Below, one piece after another: positions 1-9,267 of a stretch of 64,000 nt of DNA (within the stretch, counting starts at the first letter, position 1; every line of letters starts with the position of its first letter). The position numbers and the translations under genes were made by a program. The notes beneath the pieces were generated by a model that did not search any database, was not told the origin of the DNA, and was given only the letters and a program-made list of their open reading frames with translations. Where the stretch lies: contig CAYQBG010000009.1 of assembly GCA_964415675.1 (NCBI GenBank), positions 95,097-159,096 of the forward strand, written 5' to 3'. The stretch is from UBA5336 sp964415675 (GTDB lineage: Bacteria > Pseudomonadota > Alphaproteobacteria > Caulobacterales > Hyphomonadaceae).

Positions 1-57
1 CGATAGAAGAATAGGCGGTCGGCGCTCAAGACATAGCGCCGAGCCGGTGTGGCTGGG

Positions 58-834
58 TCAGGCACGGACTGCGCACTCGTCTTCCGGAACGGGCTGACTG
101 GCAAAAACCACGCGGTTCCGGCCGCTGGCCTTGGCCTCATACAGGGCATCATCGGCCGATCGGATGATCGTTTCAGTGTCGGAATCGGAACAGATCCGGG
201 CCGCCCCGAAGCTCGCCGTCACATGGATCGTCGCCTCGCCCTGCTCGAAAACATGCGCCTCGATACGTGTGCGCAGCCGCTCGAAGACGAGCCGGGCCTG
301 GTCTCGCGTGACATTGCTGGTCAGCACAATGAATTCTTCCCCGCCCCAGCGACAGACCTTGTCGAACGGATGGCGTAATTCATCGCTCAGGAGAATGGCC
401 ACTTCACAAAGGACCTGATCGCCGAACGCATGGCCGAATGTGTCATTCAGCTGCTTGAACCAGTCAAGATCGACAAGGGCGATGGCCGCGCAATTTCCAG
501 AGCGCTGCATGCGTGCCTGCTCGTCGCCAACCGATGAAAGAAACGATCTCCGGTTCATCAGTCCCGTCAGCGGATCGGTCGAGGCAAGCCGTTCCAGTCT
601 CTCGTTGGAACGGCGGACCCGCAGGTCATATTGCGCCGCCAGCGCGGCCATTGGAACCGAGACGAACAGCGCGACAGCGACCGTCGTTCCCATGAAGTCA
701 CGAAGTGTGTCGGGCATGCCTATCTGGAAGGTGATCACACTCGAAATCACGGCCATGGACACCGCAGCCAGCGGGATCAGCACGAAGAGTTCGAGCGATG
801 GCCCAATATGTCTGGCGATACGGTTGCTGATCAT
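58..834 (-). CDS. Membrane-anchored diguanylate cyclase (GGDEF)
   Basis: Predicted to make cyclic di-GMP from two GTP at the inner membrane. The roughly 258-residue protein has two hydrophobic segments in its first 75 residues, then a GGDEF domain beginning near LASTDPLTGLMNRR and carrying the active-site signature WGGEEF; ALVDLDWFKQLND is the usual metal/substrate stretch. No separate sensor domain is visible. The ATG at 834 is chosen because a GAGGG-like ribosome site lies about 8 bases upstream; the frame stays open to 879. No RxxD inhibitory site is seen just before GGEEF. Family assignment is firm; the signal it senses is unknown. Confidence 0.9.
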   Translation of the reverse strand: MISNRIARHIGPSLELFVLIPLAAVSMAVISSVITFQIGMPDTLRDFMGTTVAVALFVSVPMAALAAQYDLRVRRSNERLERLASTDPLTGLMNRRSFLSSVGDEQARMQRSGNCAAIALVDLDWFKQLNDTFGHAFGDQVLCEVAILLSDELRHPFDKVCRWGGEEFIVLTSNVTRDQARLVFERLRTRIEAHVFEQGEATIHVTASFGAARICSDSDTETIIRSADDALYEAKASGRNRVVFASQPVPEDECAVRA

Positions 835-896
835 GATGCAGCCCTCATTTGCAGGCGGGTACAATATAAAATTTATCAACCGGTTTACATCTCATC

Positions 897-941
897 ATAC
901 TTTTAGTCGTCAAAAGTATAATATACGACTATAGATCGTAT
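897..941. promoter_or_regulatory. Two adjacent palindromes upstream of the GGDEF gene
   Basis: Two perfect inverted repeats lie back to back in AT-rich DNA: ATACTTTT and AAAAGTAT around a 7-base centre (897-919), then ATACGA and TCGTAT around a 7-base centre (923-941). They sit 60-110 bases upstream of the GGDEF start at 834. They may be operator sites or RNA hairpins in the leader; no binding protein can be named. Confidence 0.4.
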
Positions 942-1188
942 TCTATCAAATTATACGCACATCATTACGAACACTGCGTTCACATGAAGACGAATTGTAA
1001 GTTGAATATTTCTCATGACCGACCAGAAAAAATCTAATATTACGCGATGAGGGTGATCGACTAGGTAAATTTTATCGGCAAACACTTGTGAGGTCCTGCA
1101 ATCACCCGACCAGTGCCGCAATCCGGCCTTGGCCAGCCATGATGCTGGAGCTTCCAATTTGCAGCACCGACCTGACTGGAGATCCTAT
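942..1188. other. AT-rich intergenic region
   Basis: The stretch between the divergent GGDEF and creD genes is clearly richer in A+T than its surroundings. No convincing coding frame is seen. It presumably holds both promoters. Confidence 0.5.
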
Positions 1189-2592
1189 ATGCCGACGAAT
1201 GACATGTCCGCCCCGCCGCCCGGCGGCGCGCCATCGCTCGGCCGGCTGGTGCCGCGCCGTTCCACGGGCCTGAAGCTCATCCTCGTTTGTGCCCTGGCGC
1301 TGGCCATGGCGATCCCCGCCTTGTTCGTCTACGGCGTCGTCAATGAACGCACCATGGGCGCCGAGCGTGCCCTTGGCGAGGTCAGCGCCAAGGCGGGCGG
1401 GCGCCAGAGCGTGCTTGGCCCTTTCCTCGCCGTTCCCTTTTCGCGCGCGCCAAATCCCGAAAAGCCCGAACATATCGTCTATGGCCTGGCCGTCGCCTTT
1501 GCCTCGTCGGGCGTGGTTGAGACCATTGTGAACGTGGAAGAGCGCGAGCGCGGGATCTATCGCGTGCCGGTGTATGCCGCAGATATCGCGATGGCCGGCA
1601 AGATTGACCCCGAGGCCCTGCGCGAGGCAGTGCCAGACGACGCCACGCCGCTCTGGATCGATGCGCGTCTCTATCTCGGCGTCAGCGACCCGCGTGGCCT
1701 GCGCGGGGAGATGGTCGTGCGCGACTCCGAGACCCGTCTCAGTGTCGAACCGGTCAGCCATAGCTACAGCCAGAGCGGAGACTATCAGCCCGTGCCCTGG
1801 ACCGGTCTCGACACGCTCGCGGCGGCCCGGATCGAGAGCCTTGCCACACGAGACGCTCCGCTGGACCTGTCCGTGCAGTTCACGCTGGGCGGAGCCGAAC
1901 GGCTCGCTTTTGCGCCCTTTGCCCGTGAGACAGTGGTGGAAATGACCAGTAATTGGGACAGTCCGAGCTTTACCGGTGCGGTTCTGCCCGTCAGTCATGA
2001 TGTCGGCGAGGCCGGCATGGAAGGGTTCTCCGCGCGTTGGGACGTGCCCTATCTGGCACGCGGCATTGCCGGGGCGGGCACCCATCTCGACCTTACGCAG
2101 CTGACCAGCTGGGACCAGAAGGATATGGCGGTGCGGTTCGTTCAACCGGCAAACCCCTATCAGAGTGTCGAACGCTCGCTGAAATATGGCGCCATGTTCA
2201 TCGGCTTTGTCTTCCTGTCCTGGTTCCTGTTCGAGGTGACCGAACAGGCACGTGCCCATCCGGCACAATACATCCTGCTCGGCCTTGCGCAGACAATATT
2301 CTATCTCCTGCTGCTCGCCTTTGCCGAAAGGATGGGTTTCGATCTTGCTTTTGTGATCGCCTCGACGATGACGGTCGGGCTGATCGCGCTCTATTCGGCG
2401 AATGTGTTCCGCTCCACAATGGCAGGCCTGAAGGCGCTGGGCGTGCTGACCGGCATATACGCACTGATCTATGTGCTGATGCGGGCCGCAGACCATGCCT
2501 TGCTGGCCGGAGCGCTCGCTTCCTTCATCGCGATTGCGCTCACCATGTTCATGACCCGGAATGTCGACTGGTATGGCGAACGCGCCAGCTGA
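1189..2592 (+). CDS. creD: CreD-family inner-membrane protein
   Basis: A 467-residue member of the CreD family (PF06123), inner-membrane proteins linked in other bacteria to envelope integrity and colicin or beta-lactam response; the biochemical role is not known. One N-terminal membrane segment (about residues 24-44) is followed by a large periplasmic domain and then at least five hydrophobic segments in the last 130 residues, ending TMFMTRNVDWYG, typical of the family. The ATG at 1189 is preferred over one 60 bases upstream because GGAG lies just before it. No creBC two-component pair is adjacent. A shared terminator separates it from the convergent gene. Confidence 0.88.
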   Translation: MPTNDMSAPPPGGAPSLGRLVPRRSTGLKLILVCALALAMAIPALFVYGVVNERTMGAERALGEVSAKAGGRQSVLGPFLAVPFSRAPNPEKPEHIVYGLAVAFASSGVVETIVNVEERERGIYRVPVYAADIAMAGKIDPEALREAVPDDATPLWIDARLYLGVSDPRGLRGEMVVRDSETRLSVEPVSHSYSQSGDYQPVPWTGLDTLAAARIESLATRDAPLDLSVQFTLGGAERLAFAPFARETVVEMTSNWDSPSFTGAVLPVSHDVGEAGMEGFSARWDVPYLARGIAGAGTHLDLTQLTSWDQKDMAVRFVQPANPYQSVERSLKYGAMFIGFVFLSWFLFEVTEQARAHPAQYILLGLAQTIFYLLLLAFAERMGFDLAFVIASTMTVGLIALYSANVFRSTMAGLKALGVLTGIYALIYVLMRAADHALLAGALASFIAIALTMFMTRNVDWYGERAS

Positions 2593-2623
2593 GACCTCCG
2601 CATCAGGGACCGCTGACATAGAA

Positions 2624-2655
2624 AACGGCCCCCCAGACAGGTCTGAGGGGCCGTT
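2624..2655. terminator. Bidirectional terminator between creD and the channel gene
   Basis: AACGGCCCC and GGGGCCGTT form a strong GC stem around a 13-14 base loop, placed between two convergent genes. There is an A-rich start (GAAAA) on one side but no long T tract on the other, so it would work best for the minus-strand transcript. Confidence 0.65.
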
Positions 2656-2693
2656 CCAGTCTTTCCGGTTGGGCGGACCCGCCCTCACCGAAC

Positions 2694-3890
2694 CTATTTG
2701 GTCGGGCGGAAACGCTCCAGCTGCGCGGCGGCCCAGTCGCGGCCACCCCAGCCAAAGGCAATCCCGATCGCGAGTGCCGCGCCGAGAATGATATATTTCG
2801 CCACTTCCAGGATGAAGGCGCCGCCGGTCGGGTCGAGGCCCATGCGCGAAATGCCCAGGATCACCGACAGGATGATGATCACCCATTTCACGATGCTGGC
2901 CGCCGTATCGGTCGCGCCCGAACCGGCCGCCTTCATCGCATCGGTGACAAGCCGGGCAATGAACACGCCAGCAAAGATGATCAGGGCGCCAAAGACAATC
3001 TGGGCACCCATGTCGAGAACCACATTCATCGCCTCGGTCAGCGCGGCAAATTCCAGCGCCCGCAAGGCCTGGATCACGCCGAGCAGGACGATGAAGAACA
3101 GCGCCAGGTTAGCGATGATGTTTGACGCGGTCATGTTGCGATCTGCCCCTTTCAGCAGGCCAAGCTCGCTGACTGCGCTGTCAATGCCGAAATTGGGCAG
3201 GGTCTTGCGGGCGAGATCTGCCACCCAGCGACCGACAAACACGAAGACGGTGAGGATGATCCCGGCCAGGATGATGTTGTCGAGACTGTCGACAATGTTT
3301 GACAGGAGTTCATTCACCGGCTGCGAGATGCTTTCGATATTGAGCGCGTCGAAGGCCGCAATCGCGCCCAGGATCATGAGGAAAGCCTGCAGGATCGTCG
3401 AGACCACACCGGAAATATTGACCGGCTCTTCAGCAAGCCCGACCCGCTCGGGCAGCGGGTCGGCAAAGACGAGGACGGCCTTGGCCGCCTGCTTGACGAC
3501 ATTCGCCACGATGATGAAGATCGCGAACACGAAGACGGCGGCGATGATGTTCGGGATATAGGAGAATATCTCATCCAGCATCGCATTCAGCGGCTGGGTG
3601 ATCGTCGTCAGTTCCAGCCGCGTCAGCGCCTGAATCACACCCAGCAGAATGATGACCCAGAAGGCCGCTGATGACAGGCTTGAGCCAAGACTCTTGCGCC
3701 CGGGCCCGGCCGTCTCATTGGCCTTCTTCGCGAGGCCCGTCTTGTCGATCGCGGCACCGATCAGCCATTTGACCACATAGGCGGCGATGATGAAACCGAC
3801 CAGAATGATCAGCGCAGCGAAGACCTTCGGCCCGTATTCATTGAACTGGTATTGGATGTTTTCCCAGAGTTGTTCCATTTGCCCCTCCAT
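2694..3890 (-). CDS. Mechanosensitive-channel-like protein with TM-helix repeats
   Basis: A 398-residue integral membrane protein made of repeated units, each a long hydrophobic helix followed by an amphipathic glycine-rich helix (for example FAALIILVGFIIAAYVVKWL, VIILLGVIQAL and FVFAIFIIVANVVKQ). This is the 'conserved TM helix' family (PF05552) related to small-conductance mechanosensitive channels, but without the MscS beta domain. About nine hydrophobic segments are visible. The two internal copies of LLGVIQAL show the duplication. A role in osmotic or mechanical response is inferred from the family name only. Transcribed alone. Confidence 0.82.
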   Translation of the reverse strand: MEGQMEQLWENIQYQFNEYGPKVFAALIILVGFIIAAYVVKWLIGAAIDKTGLAKKANETAGPGRKSLGSSLSSAAFWVIILLGVIQALTRLELTTITQPLNAMLDEIFSYIPNIIAAVFVFAIFIIVANVVKQAAKAVLVFADPLPERVGLAEEPVNISGVVSTILQAFLMILGAIAAFDALNIESISQPVNELLSNIVDSLDNIILAGIILTVFVFVGRWVADLARKTLPNFGIDSAVSELGLLKGADRNMTASNIIANLALFFIVLLGVIQALRALEFAALTEAMNVVLDMGAQIVFGALIIFAGVFIARLVTDAMKAAGSGATDTAASIVKWVIIILSVILGISRMGLDPTGGAFILEVAKYIILGAALAIGIAFGWGGRDWAAAQLERFRPTK

Positions 3891-3925
3891 TTGAGTTGGA
3901 TAACAGAGGGCTTACCACAATTTGG

Positions 3926-4843
3926 TCATGTTTCACGGGGGCAACTGTCATTTTCGAAAGTGCGATCAAGGTCTTCCGCGAGTTCATAGGCCACATAGTC
4001 GCGAAGACGCGCGGTCACCTCCCCGGCATCGCCCTGGAGCCCCTCCTGCGGGACCTGCGGGCCAAAGCCCATCCGAAACCGCGAGCCCTTCTTGTTCAGC
4101 AACTCATGAAACAGCGTGATATCGCGAAGCTCGCCATTGACCCGTGAAAAGAAGTAGAACAGCCATGAATTACGCGCCTCAAGGTGCAGCGGATACACCG
4201 GGGCATTCTTCTTTCGTGCCAGACTGACAGCGGTCGGGAACCAGTCCTGTTCGGCCAGTTCACCATCCACCCGGCGCGCAAGCTTTCCTGACGGGAAAAT
4301 GACCACGCATTTTTCGGCGGCAAAGGCTTCGCCGGCCTGGCGCAAAGTTTCGCGCGTCTTGGCCGGGCTGCGCTTGTCCAGCACCCATTCGACAGGGATG
4401 ATGAGATCTGAAAATCGCGGATTCACGCGCACGGCATCGGCGTTAGCGAAAAAGACCACATCGGTGCGCACCTTGCGTATGGCCTCCCAGACGGCGACGC
4501 CATCGGCAAGGCCGGTCGGATGGTTGGCGATCACGATACAGCGCCCGGTCGCAGGCAGGCGGTCGAGTTTGTCCACCTGCATGTCGAAGGCAAGCATGTT
4601 GGCGAGATAATCGAAACTCTGGCGCCCGTTCAGCGTCTGGAGATGATCGGCCATCGCCCGGGCCTTCTTGTAGCCCAGAAGGCCATAGAGAATCGGACGG
4701 GTGACCGGCCAGGACCAGTGAGACACGAAGCTCGGGCATCGCTCACGGATCAGTGCGTCGGCGATATGCAAGCCGCTATTGCTGTTCGCCGGCAGAAAGA
4801 CCGATTGCCGGCCAGCCTCCAGGGCCGCAGGTTTCTCACTCAT
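3926..4843 (-). CDS. PlsC-like lysophospholipid acyltransferase, hemolysin-type
   Basis: Predicted to move an acyl chain onto a lysolipid at the inner membrane. The 305-residue protein carries the motif NHPTGLAD (H108 and D114), the form of the HX4D acyltransferase motif seen in the hemolysin or LPLAT subfamily, where the spacing is five residues. A later block VIFPSGKLARR matches the substrate-binding region of such enzymes. No transmembrane anchor is evident. Candidate acceptors include lyso-ornithine lipid or lysophosphatidic acid; the sequence does not decide between them. Confidence 0.82.
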   Translation of the reverse strand: MSEKPAALEAGRQSVFLPANSNSGLHIADALIRERCPSFVSHWSWPVTRPILYGLLGYKKARAMADHLQTLNGRQSFDYLANMLAFDMQVDKLDRLPATGRCIVIANHPTGLADGVAVWEAIRKVRTDVVFFANADAVRVNPRFSDLIIPVEWVLDKRSPAKTRETLRQAGEAFAAEKCVVIFPSGKLARRVDGELAEQDWFPTAVSLARKKNAPVYPLHLEARNSWLFYFFSRVNGELRDITLFHELLNKKGSRFRMGFGPQVPQEGLQGDAGEVTARLRDYVAYELAEDLDRTFENDSCPRET

Positions 4844-5052
4844 GGTCGCTCTGCCTCATTCTGTCGGTGCAGCATACAGCATCGCGCGGATGGCGAAAGC
4901 TTAGCTGCTGCGGCGCGCTGCCTCGCGCACGTTTGTCAACACTTCAGTCATATTCGCTTTACCAAGGCGAAACAGCCGCGTGGTTTAACTGGGCCTGCAC
5001 AAAGATGGAAGCGGGCAGGTCGCGCGCTCTGCACCAGCAAAGAGGTAGATTT

Positions 5053-5487
5053 ATGAAAGTGCTCTGGGTCGAGGATCATGAACCTGTTCGCGACATGCTG
5101 GCGATTGCCGCAGACAAGGCGGCGCGCGCGCGTGTACAGGTCGATCTCGTCATGGCGACGAGCCTGCTCGAAGCCGAGAGCCGCCTGCGGCTTGAACGGT
5201 TCGCCCTCGTGATCCTGGACCTGACCCTGCCCGACAGCCCGGACCCGGAAATGACCATCGCCCGCATCGCCAATATGGGCAATCATCGCATTGCCGTGGT
5301 CTCGGCGAATGACGAGCGCGACCGCGCGGTCGAGACGGCGAAACTGTGTGGTTGCAATATCGCGCCAGAGGCGATCGGCAAGGCTGGCCTGCCCTTTAAC
5401 CGCTTCATCCAGCGCCCAGGCGCTTTTGAGGACTTCCTGCTCTCTCTGATGCCGGGAAACGAGAAAGCGGCCCCTGTAGCTGCCTGA
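5053..5487 (+). CDS. Stand-alone response-regulator receiver protein
   Basis: A single receiver domain of 144 residues with no output domain, so a phosphorelay intermediate or CheY-like signal. Acidic pair E7-D8, phospho-acceptor D56 in ALVILDLTL, and a lysine in IGKAGLP occupy the expected places. The frame is open about 300 bases upstream, but AGAGGT before the ATG at 5053 and the start of homology fix the start. No histidine kinase is nearby. Confidence 0.85.
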   Translation: MKVLWVEDHEPVRDMLAIAADKAARARVQVDLVMATSLLEAESRLRLERFALVILDLTLPDSPDPEMTIARIANMGNHRIAVVSANDERDRAVETAKLCGCNIAPEAIGKAGLPFNRFIQRPGAFEDFLLSLMPGNEKAAPVAA

Positions 5488-5496
5488 TCCGGGCAT

Positions 5497-6216
5497 CTAT
5501 TGCCGGCGTATGGCAAGATAGACAGTCTGAACGGCCTCGCCATCCTGATATGGATTGCGAAACCGGATCTCCTCAACCCAGGCCCTGGCAAACATGCCCT
5601 GCAGTCTGGCGACGAAGGCTGCATCCGGCGAATCATTCGACCAGAGCCCGAACACGCCACCGGGCTTGAGATGAGAGGCGAGCTGACGCAAACCCTCCGG
5701 CTGGTAGAAATGACCACTGCGGCCATCGAGCCAGGCCTCGGGTGAATGATCTATATCGACGAGGATCGCGTCAAATCGCCGACGCGGTGCAGACGGATCA
5801 AACCCGCCCTCGCCTTCGCTCATGGCAAAAAAGTCACCTTCCACGATCCGGCAACGCGGATCGTCAACAAGCGCTGTCCCCATCGGCAGGATCGCCTGTC
5901 TGTGCCATTCAATGACCGGAGCGAGATACTCCACGATTATCAGCTCACTGACCCGCTCATCCTCCAGCGCAGCCTTTGCAGTATAGCCAAGGCCCAGTCC
6001 GCCAATCACGATGGCGAGCTTTTCATCCTCAAGCCGGGCAAGTCCCAGTTTCGCCAGCGCGATCTCGGATGCGGTGAACATATCCGACATCAGGTGTTCA
6101 TCGCCGAGTTTGACCTCGACAATGTCAACGCCGAGCCGCATTTCCCGGCGTCGCCGAAGTGACAGCGCACCAATCGGCGTCAGCTGGTAGTCGAGTTCTT
6201 CAAACAAGCGAGCCAT
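5497..6216 (-). CDS. Spermidine-synthase-like methyltransferase-fold protein
   Basis: A 239-residue Rossmann-fold protein of the spermidine-synthase-like family. The cofactor loop is VIGGLGLGYTA near residues 68-78, followed by an acidic residue in LIIVEYL and by FDAILVDIDHSPE. The polyamine-synthase aspartates are not obvious and such short proteins are often annotated only as spermidine synthase or methyltransferase. It is divergent from arsR with about 108 bases between starts. The reaction is not predictable. Confidence 0.7.
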   Translation of the reverse strand: MARLFEELDYQLTPIGALSLRRRREMRLGVDIVEVKLGDEHLMSDMFTASEIALAKLGLARLEDEKLAIVIGGLGLGYTAKAALEDERVSELIIVEYLAPVIEWHRQAILPMGTALVDDPRCRIVEGDFFAMSEGEGGFDPSAPRRRFDAILVDIDHSPEAWLDGRSGHFYQPEGLRQLASHLKPGGVFGLWSNDSPDAAFVARLQGMFARAWVEEIRFRNPYQDGEAVQTVYLAIRRQ

Positions 6217-6323
6217 CCGTCTTTAGAGCACGCCTCGCTCGCGGTCACAAATCGCAGCCTGGCGGCGGATATAGGCGCTATTCAGGATTCCTGTATGATG
6301 TGAATGTGATAACAGAGACGCCA

Positions 6324-6659
6324 ATGAACGAGCTGACCGAGACCCTGAAGCAACTCTCCGCCCTGTCGCAGGAAACGCGACTTCAGGCCTTTCGCGCGCT
6401 TATGGAAGCCGGTCAGGACGGCCTCCAGGCTGGCGCGATTGCCGGCCAGCTTGGTCTTGCGCCCAACAAGCTTTCCGGTCATCTGAGCATTCTGGTCAAT
6501 TCCGGCCTGGTCAGCGTCGTGCGCGATGGGCGCCGCATGATTTATCGCGCGGAAATCGACGCGGTGAACAGCCTGCTTTCCATGCTGGTCGAAACCTGCT
6601 GCAACGGCCACCCGGAGGTCTGCGCCCCGCTTGCGAGCCTCTCGAAACCGGACTTTTGA
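6324..6659 (+). CDS. arsR: ArsR-family arsenite-responsive repressor
   Basis: A 111-residue winged-helix repressor of the ArsR/SmtB family. The recognition helix region is LGLAPNKLSGHLSILVNSGLV, followed by the wing VVRDGRRMIYR. The C terminus has C92, C93 and C100 in the motif CCNGHPEVC, a pattern found in alphaproteobacterial ArsR proteins that bind As(III) near the C terminus. The ATG at 6324 begins the family homology. It is followed by an outer-membrane protein and an ACR3 arsenite pump, fitting arsenic-relieved repression of that pair. Confidence 0.92.
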   Translation: MNELTETLKQLSALSQETRLQAFRALMEAGQDGLQAGAIAGQLGLAPNKLSGHLSILVNSGLVSVVRDGRRMIYRAEIDAVNSLLSMLVETCCNGHPEVCAPLASLSKPDF

Positions 6660-6683
6660 TTCAATATTCGATAGATTATTGAA
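6660..6683. promoter_or_regulatory. Probable ArsR operator
   Basis: TTCAATA and TATTGAA form a perfect 7-base inverted repeat around a 10-base centre, starting at the last base of the arsR stop codon and lying 60 bases before the porin gene. AT-rich palindromes of this kind are typical ArsR sites, so the porin and acr3 probably have their own arsenic-responsive promoter. Confidence 0.55.
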
Positions 6684-6742
6684 ATGATGAGTGCGTTCCC
6701 GTAGGAAGACGAAACCGTATCTGCCTCGCGGGGGGAGTTGCC

Positions 6743-8134
6743 ATGAGACCTGTTCTGATAGGCTCGATTCTGTTCTGCGCCTGCGCAACGTATGCAAGTG
6801 GCGATGAGCCCCTGCAGCTTGAGCGGGAAGTGAATGCGCCAGAATGGCTGACCCTTAGCGGCGAAGCGCGCATGCGCTATGAGAGCCTTGACGGACAGTT
6901 CCGGGCCGGCCGGGTAGGCAGCGACCAGCTCCTCCTCTTCCGCACGCTCCTGCTCGCCGAAGCCGATACCGGTCCTGTGTCGTTTGGCATCGAGTTTCAG
7001 GACAGCCGAACCTATCTTGGCGACAGCGGTACACCGCTCTCCAGCAGCATTACCAATCCGCTCGATGTCCTCCAGCTTTACGCCCGGCTCGATGATCTGC
7101 CCGGCCTGCTCGGCGTCAACTCCGACAGTCGGCTCACTCTGGGCCGCCAGACCGTCTCGATCGGCTCCAAGCGGCAGATCGAACGGGTCAGCTACGCCAA
7201 TGTGATCAAAAGCTATACAGGCGCGCATTTCATCAGTGAGGCTGACCGGGGCGACGAACTGCATCTTGTTCATGTCGTTCCGACCGCGCGCTTCCCGAAT
7301 ACGCGCCCCGACATCGACGACAATGAGCTGTCAGGAGATGAGGAACAGTGGGGCCGCCGGATCTGGGGCGTCCATTATCGCCGCGCGGACATCCTGCCGG
7401 AGGCCGTGCCCGGACTTTGGGGCGAGGTTTTCGTCTATGGCCTCGAAGAGGAAGATACTGACGACTTCCAGACGCCAGACCGGTCCTATATCGCGCCGGG
7501 CTTTCGGCTCTATCGCAAGCCGCAGCCGGGGCAATGGGACATCGACCTGGAAGCGGCCCTCAGGCAGGGCACACGCTATGCCACAAGCGACCCGGCAGAC
7601 ACGCAGAGCCTCGACGTCGAAGCTTCCATGATGATTGCCGTGCTCGGCTACACATTCAATGCGCCATGGCAGCCTCGCATCTCACTCGAATACTATTATG
7701 CCAGCGGCGATGAGACCGCAGGCGATCTCGCCTTCGACCAGCATGAGCGGCTGTTCGGTGGCCGGCGCACAGATCTCAACAACACCTCGATCCACGGCCC
7801 CCTGACGCCCGCCAATCTCAGCGCGCCAGGATTTCGGGTGCAGGTCACGCCCAATGATCGCTGGGATGGCTGGTTCCAGTATCACGCTGCGTCTCTGGCT
7901 TCGGCAACCGACAGCTGGGTCATTGCGCGCCTGCGCGATCCGACCGGACAGTCAGGTGAGTTCATCGGGCATGAGCTTGACGCCCGCGCGCGCTATTGGG
8001 TCTTGCCCGGCAGTCTGCGTCTCGAACTGGGTGCATCTGGCCTTGTCTATGGCGAGTTCACCAATAACGTACCCGGCGGGCCGGACGACGATGCCACCCT
8101 GTTCGGTTATGCCCAACTCACCCTGACATTCTAG
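6743..8134 (+). CDS. Alginate-export-family outer-membrane beta-barrel in ars operon
   Basis: A 463-residue outer-membrane protein with a signal peptide ending near ATYASG. It resembles the alginate-export (AlgE-like, PF13372) family: alternating polar and hydrophobic strands with motifs such as LGRQTVSIGSKRQIERVSY, and it ends in the aromatic strand YAQLTLTF with a terminal Phe, as expected for BAM-dependent insertion. No alginate genes are near. It lies between arsR and acr3, 12 bases before the latter, so it is more likely an outer-membrane channel for arsenic oxyanions or another anion. That role is inference. Confidence 0.8.
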   Translation: MRPVLIGSILFCACATYASGDEPLQLEREVNAPEWLTLSGEARMRYESLDGQFRAGRVGSDQLLLFRTLLLAEADTGPVSFGIEFQDSRTYLGDSGTPLSSSITNPLDVLQLYARLDDLPGLLGVNSDSRLTLGRQTVSIGSKRQIERVSYANVIKSYTGAHFISEADRGDELHLVHVVPTARFPNTRPDIDDNELSGDEEQWGRRIWGVHYRRADILPEAVPGLWGEVFVYGLEEEDTDDFQTPDRSYIAPGFRLYRKPQPGQWDIDLEAALRQGTRYATSDPADTQSLDVEASMMIAVLGYTFNAPWQPRISLEYYYASGDETAGDLAFDQHERLFGGRRTDLNNTSIHGPLTPANLSAPGFRVQVTPNDRWDGWFQYHAASLASATDSWVIARLRDPTGQSGEFIGHELDARARYWVLPGSLRLELGASGLVYGEFTNNVPGGPDDDATLFGYAQLTLTF

Positions 8135-8146
8135 AAGGATCAATTC

Positions 8147-9163
8147 ATGGGCGCGTTCGAGAAGTACCTCTCCGTATGGGTCGGACTCTGCATCCTTGCG
8201 GGGATCGGGCTGGGCCTCCTCATCCCCGGTGCGTTTCAGGCGCTGGCGGCGCTCGAATATGCCAATGTCAATTTCGCGGTGGCGATCCTGATCTGGGCGA
8301 TGGTCTGGCCAATGATGATCGGAGTGGACTTTTCTGCCATGGCGCGGGTTGGCGAGAAGCCCAAGGGACTGATCATCACGCTGATTGTGAACTGGCTGAT
8401 CAAGCCCTTCACCATGGCGGCGCTCGGCGTTCTGTTCTTCCGTTACGTGTTTGCGGGCCTTATCCCGCCCTCGGATGCGGAAGGTTATATCGCTGGCCTC
8501 ATACTGCTCGGTGCGGCGCCCTGCACAGCCATGGTCTTTGTCTGGTCACAGCTCACCAGGGGCGATGCGAATTACACGCTGGTGCAGGTGAGTGTGAATG
8601 ACGCGATAATGGTTGTCGCCTTCGCGCCGATCGTGGCCTTCCTGCTCGGCGTCACCGACATTGCCGTTCCATGGGAGACGCTGCTGCTCTCGGTAGCGCT
8701 GTATGTGGTAATACCGCTAATCGCCGGCATCGTCACACGAACCCTGCTCACCAGAGGCGGCGGGGAGGCCGCGGTGTCGCGCTTTACCGACAAGATCAAG
8801 CCGCTTTCGGTTATCGGCCTTCTTGCGACGGTCGTCCTCCTGTTCGGCTTCCAGAGCGAAACCATCATCGCCCGCCCGCTCATCATTGCCCTCATCGCCG
8901 TGCCGATCCTGATCCAGTCCTATGCGATCTTCGCCCTCGCCTATGCGGCGGCCTGGGCCTGGAAAGTGCCTCACCGGATCGCCGCGCCGTGCGCCATGAT
9001 CGGCACTTCGAACTTTTTCGAACTCGCTGTCGCCGTCGCCATCAGCCTGTTCGGTCTGAATTCCGGCGCGGCGCTCGCCACAGTGGTCGGTGTGCTGGTC
9101 GAGGTACCCGTCATGCTCTCGCTGGTCGCCTTTGCGAACCGCACCAGAAGCGCCTTTCCCTGA
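8147..9163 (+). CDS. acr3: ACR3-family arsenite efflux transporter
   Basis: A 338-residue inner-membrane pump that exports As(III) using the proton gradient. About ten hydrophobic segments are visible, and the ACR3 signature GAAPCTAMVFVWSQLTRG is present, including the conserved cysteine needed for arsenite transport; VSVNDAIM follows as in the family. The start is 12 bases after the porin stop with AAGGA just upstream, so the two are translated from one message. No arsenate reductase (arsC) or arsenical methyltransferase is adjacent. Confidence 0.94.
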   Translation: MGAFEKYLSVWVGLCILAGIGLGLLIPGAFQALAALEYANVNFAVAILIWAMVWPMMIGVDFSAMARVGEKPKGLIITLIVNWLIKPFTMAALGVLFFRYVFAGLIPPSDAEGYIAGLILLGAAPCTAMVFVWSQLTRGDANYTLVQVSVNDAIMVVAFAPIVAFLLGVTDIAVPWETLLLSVALYVVIPLIAGIVTRTLLTRGGGEAAVSRFTDKIKPLSVIGLLATVVLLFGFQSETIIARPLIIALIAVPILIQSYAIFALAYAAAWAWKVPHRIAAPCAMIGTSNFFELAVAVAISLFGLNSGAALATVVGVLVEVPVMLSLVAFANRTRSAFP

Positions 9164-9267
9164 AATTCAGCAGGTTGAATATTAAAGGCCAGGCGGCCCG
9201 CCTCCTGCCTCGTTAGTCCCTGAATTTACAAAGGGTCGCCCGGTAGAAACTCGTTGATCACCGCCAT

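Noticed and set aside
1102..2886. A 594-codon open frame antisense to creD
   Set aside because: It mirrors a strongly supported gene in GC-rich DNA, has no family resemblance, and is rich in His, Arg and Gln as expected of an antisense shadow.
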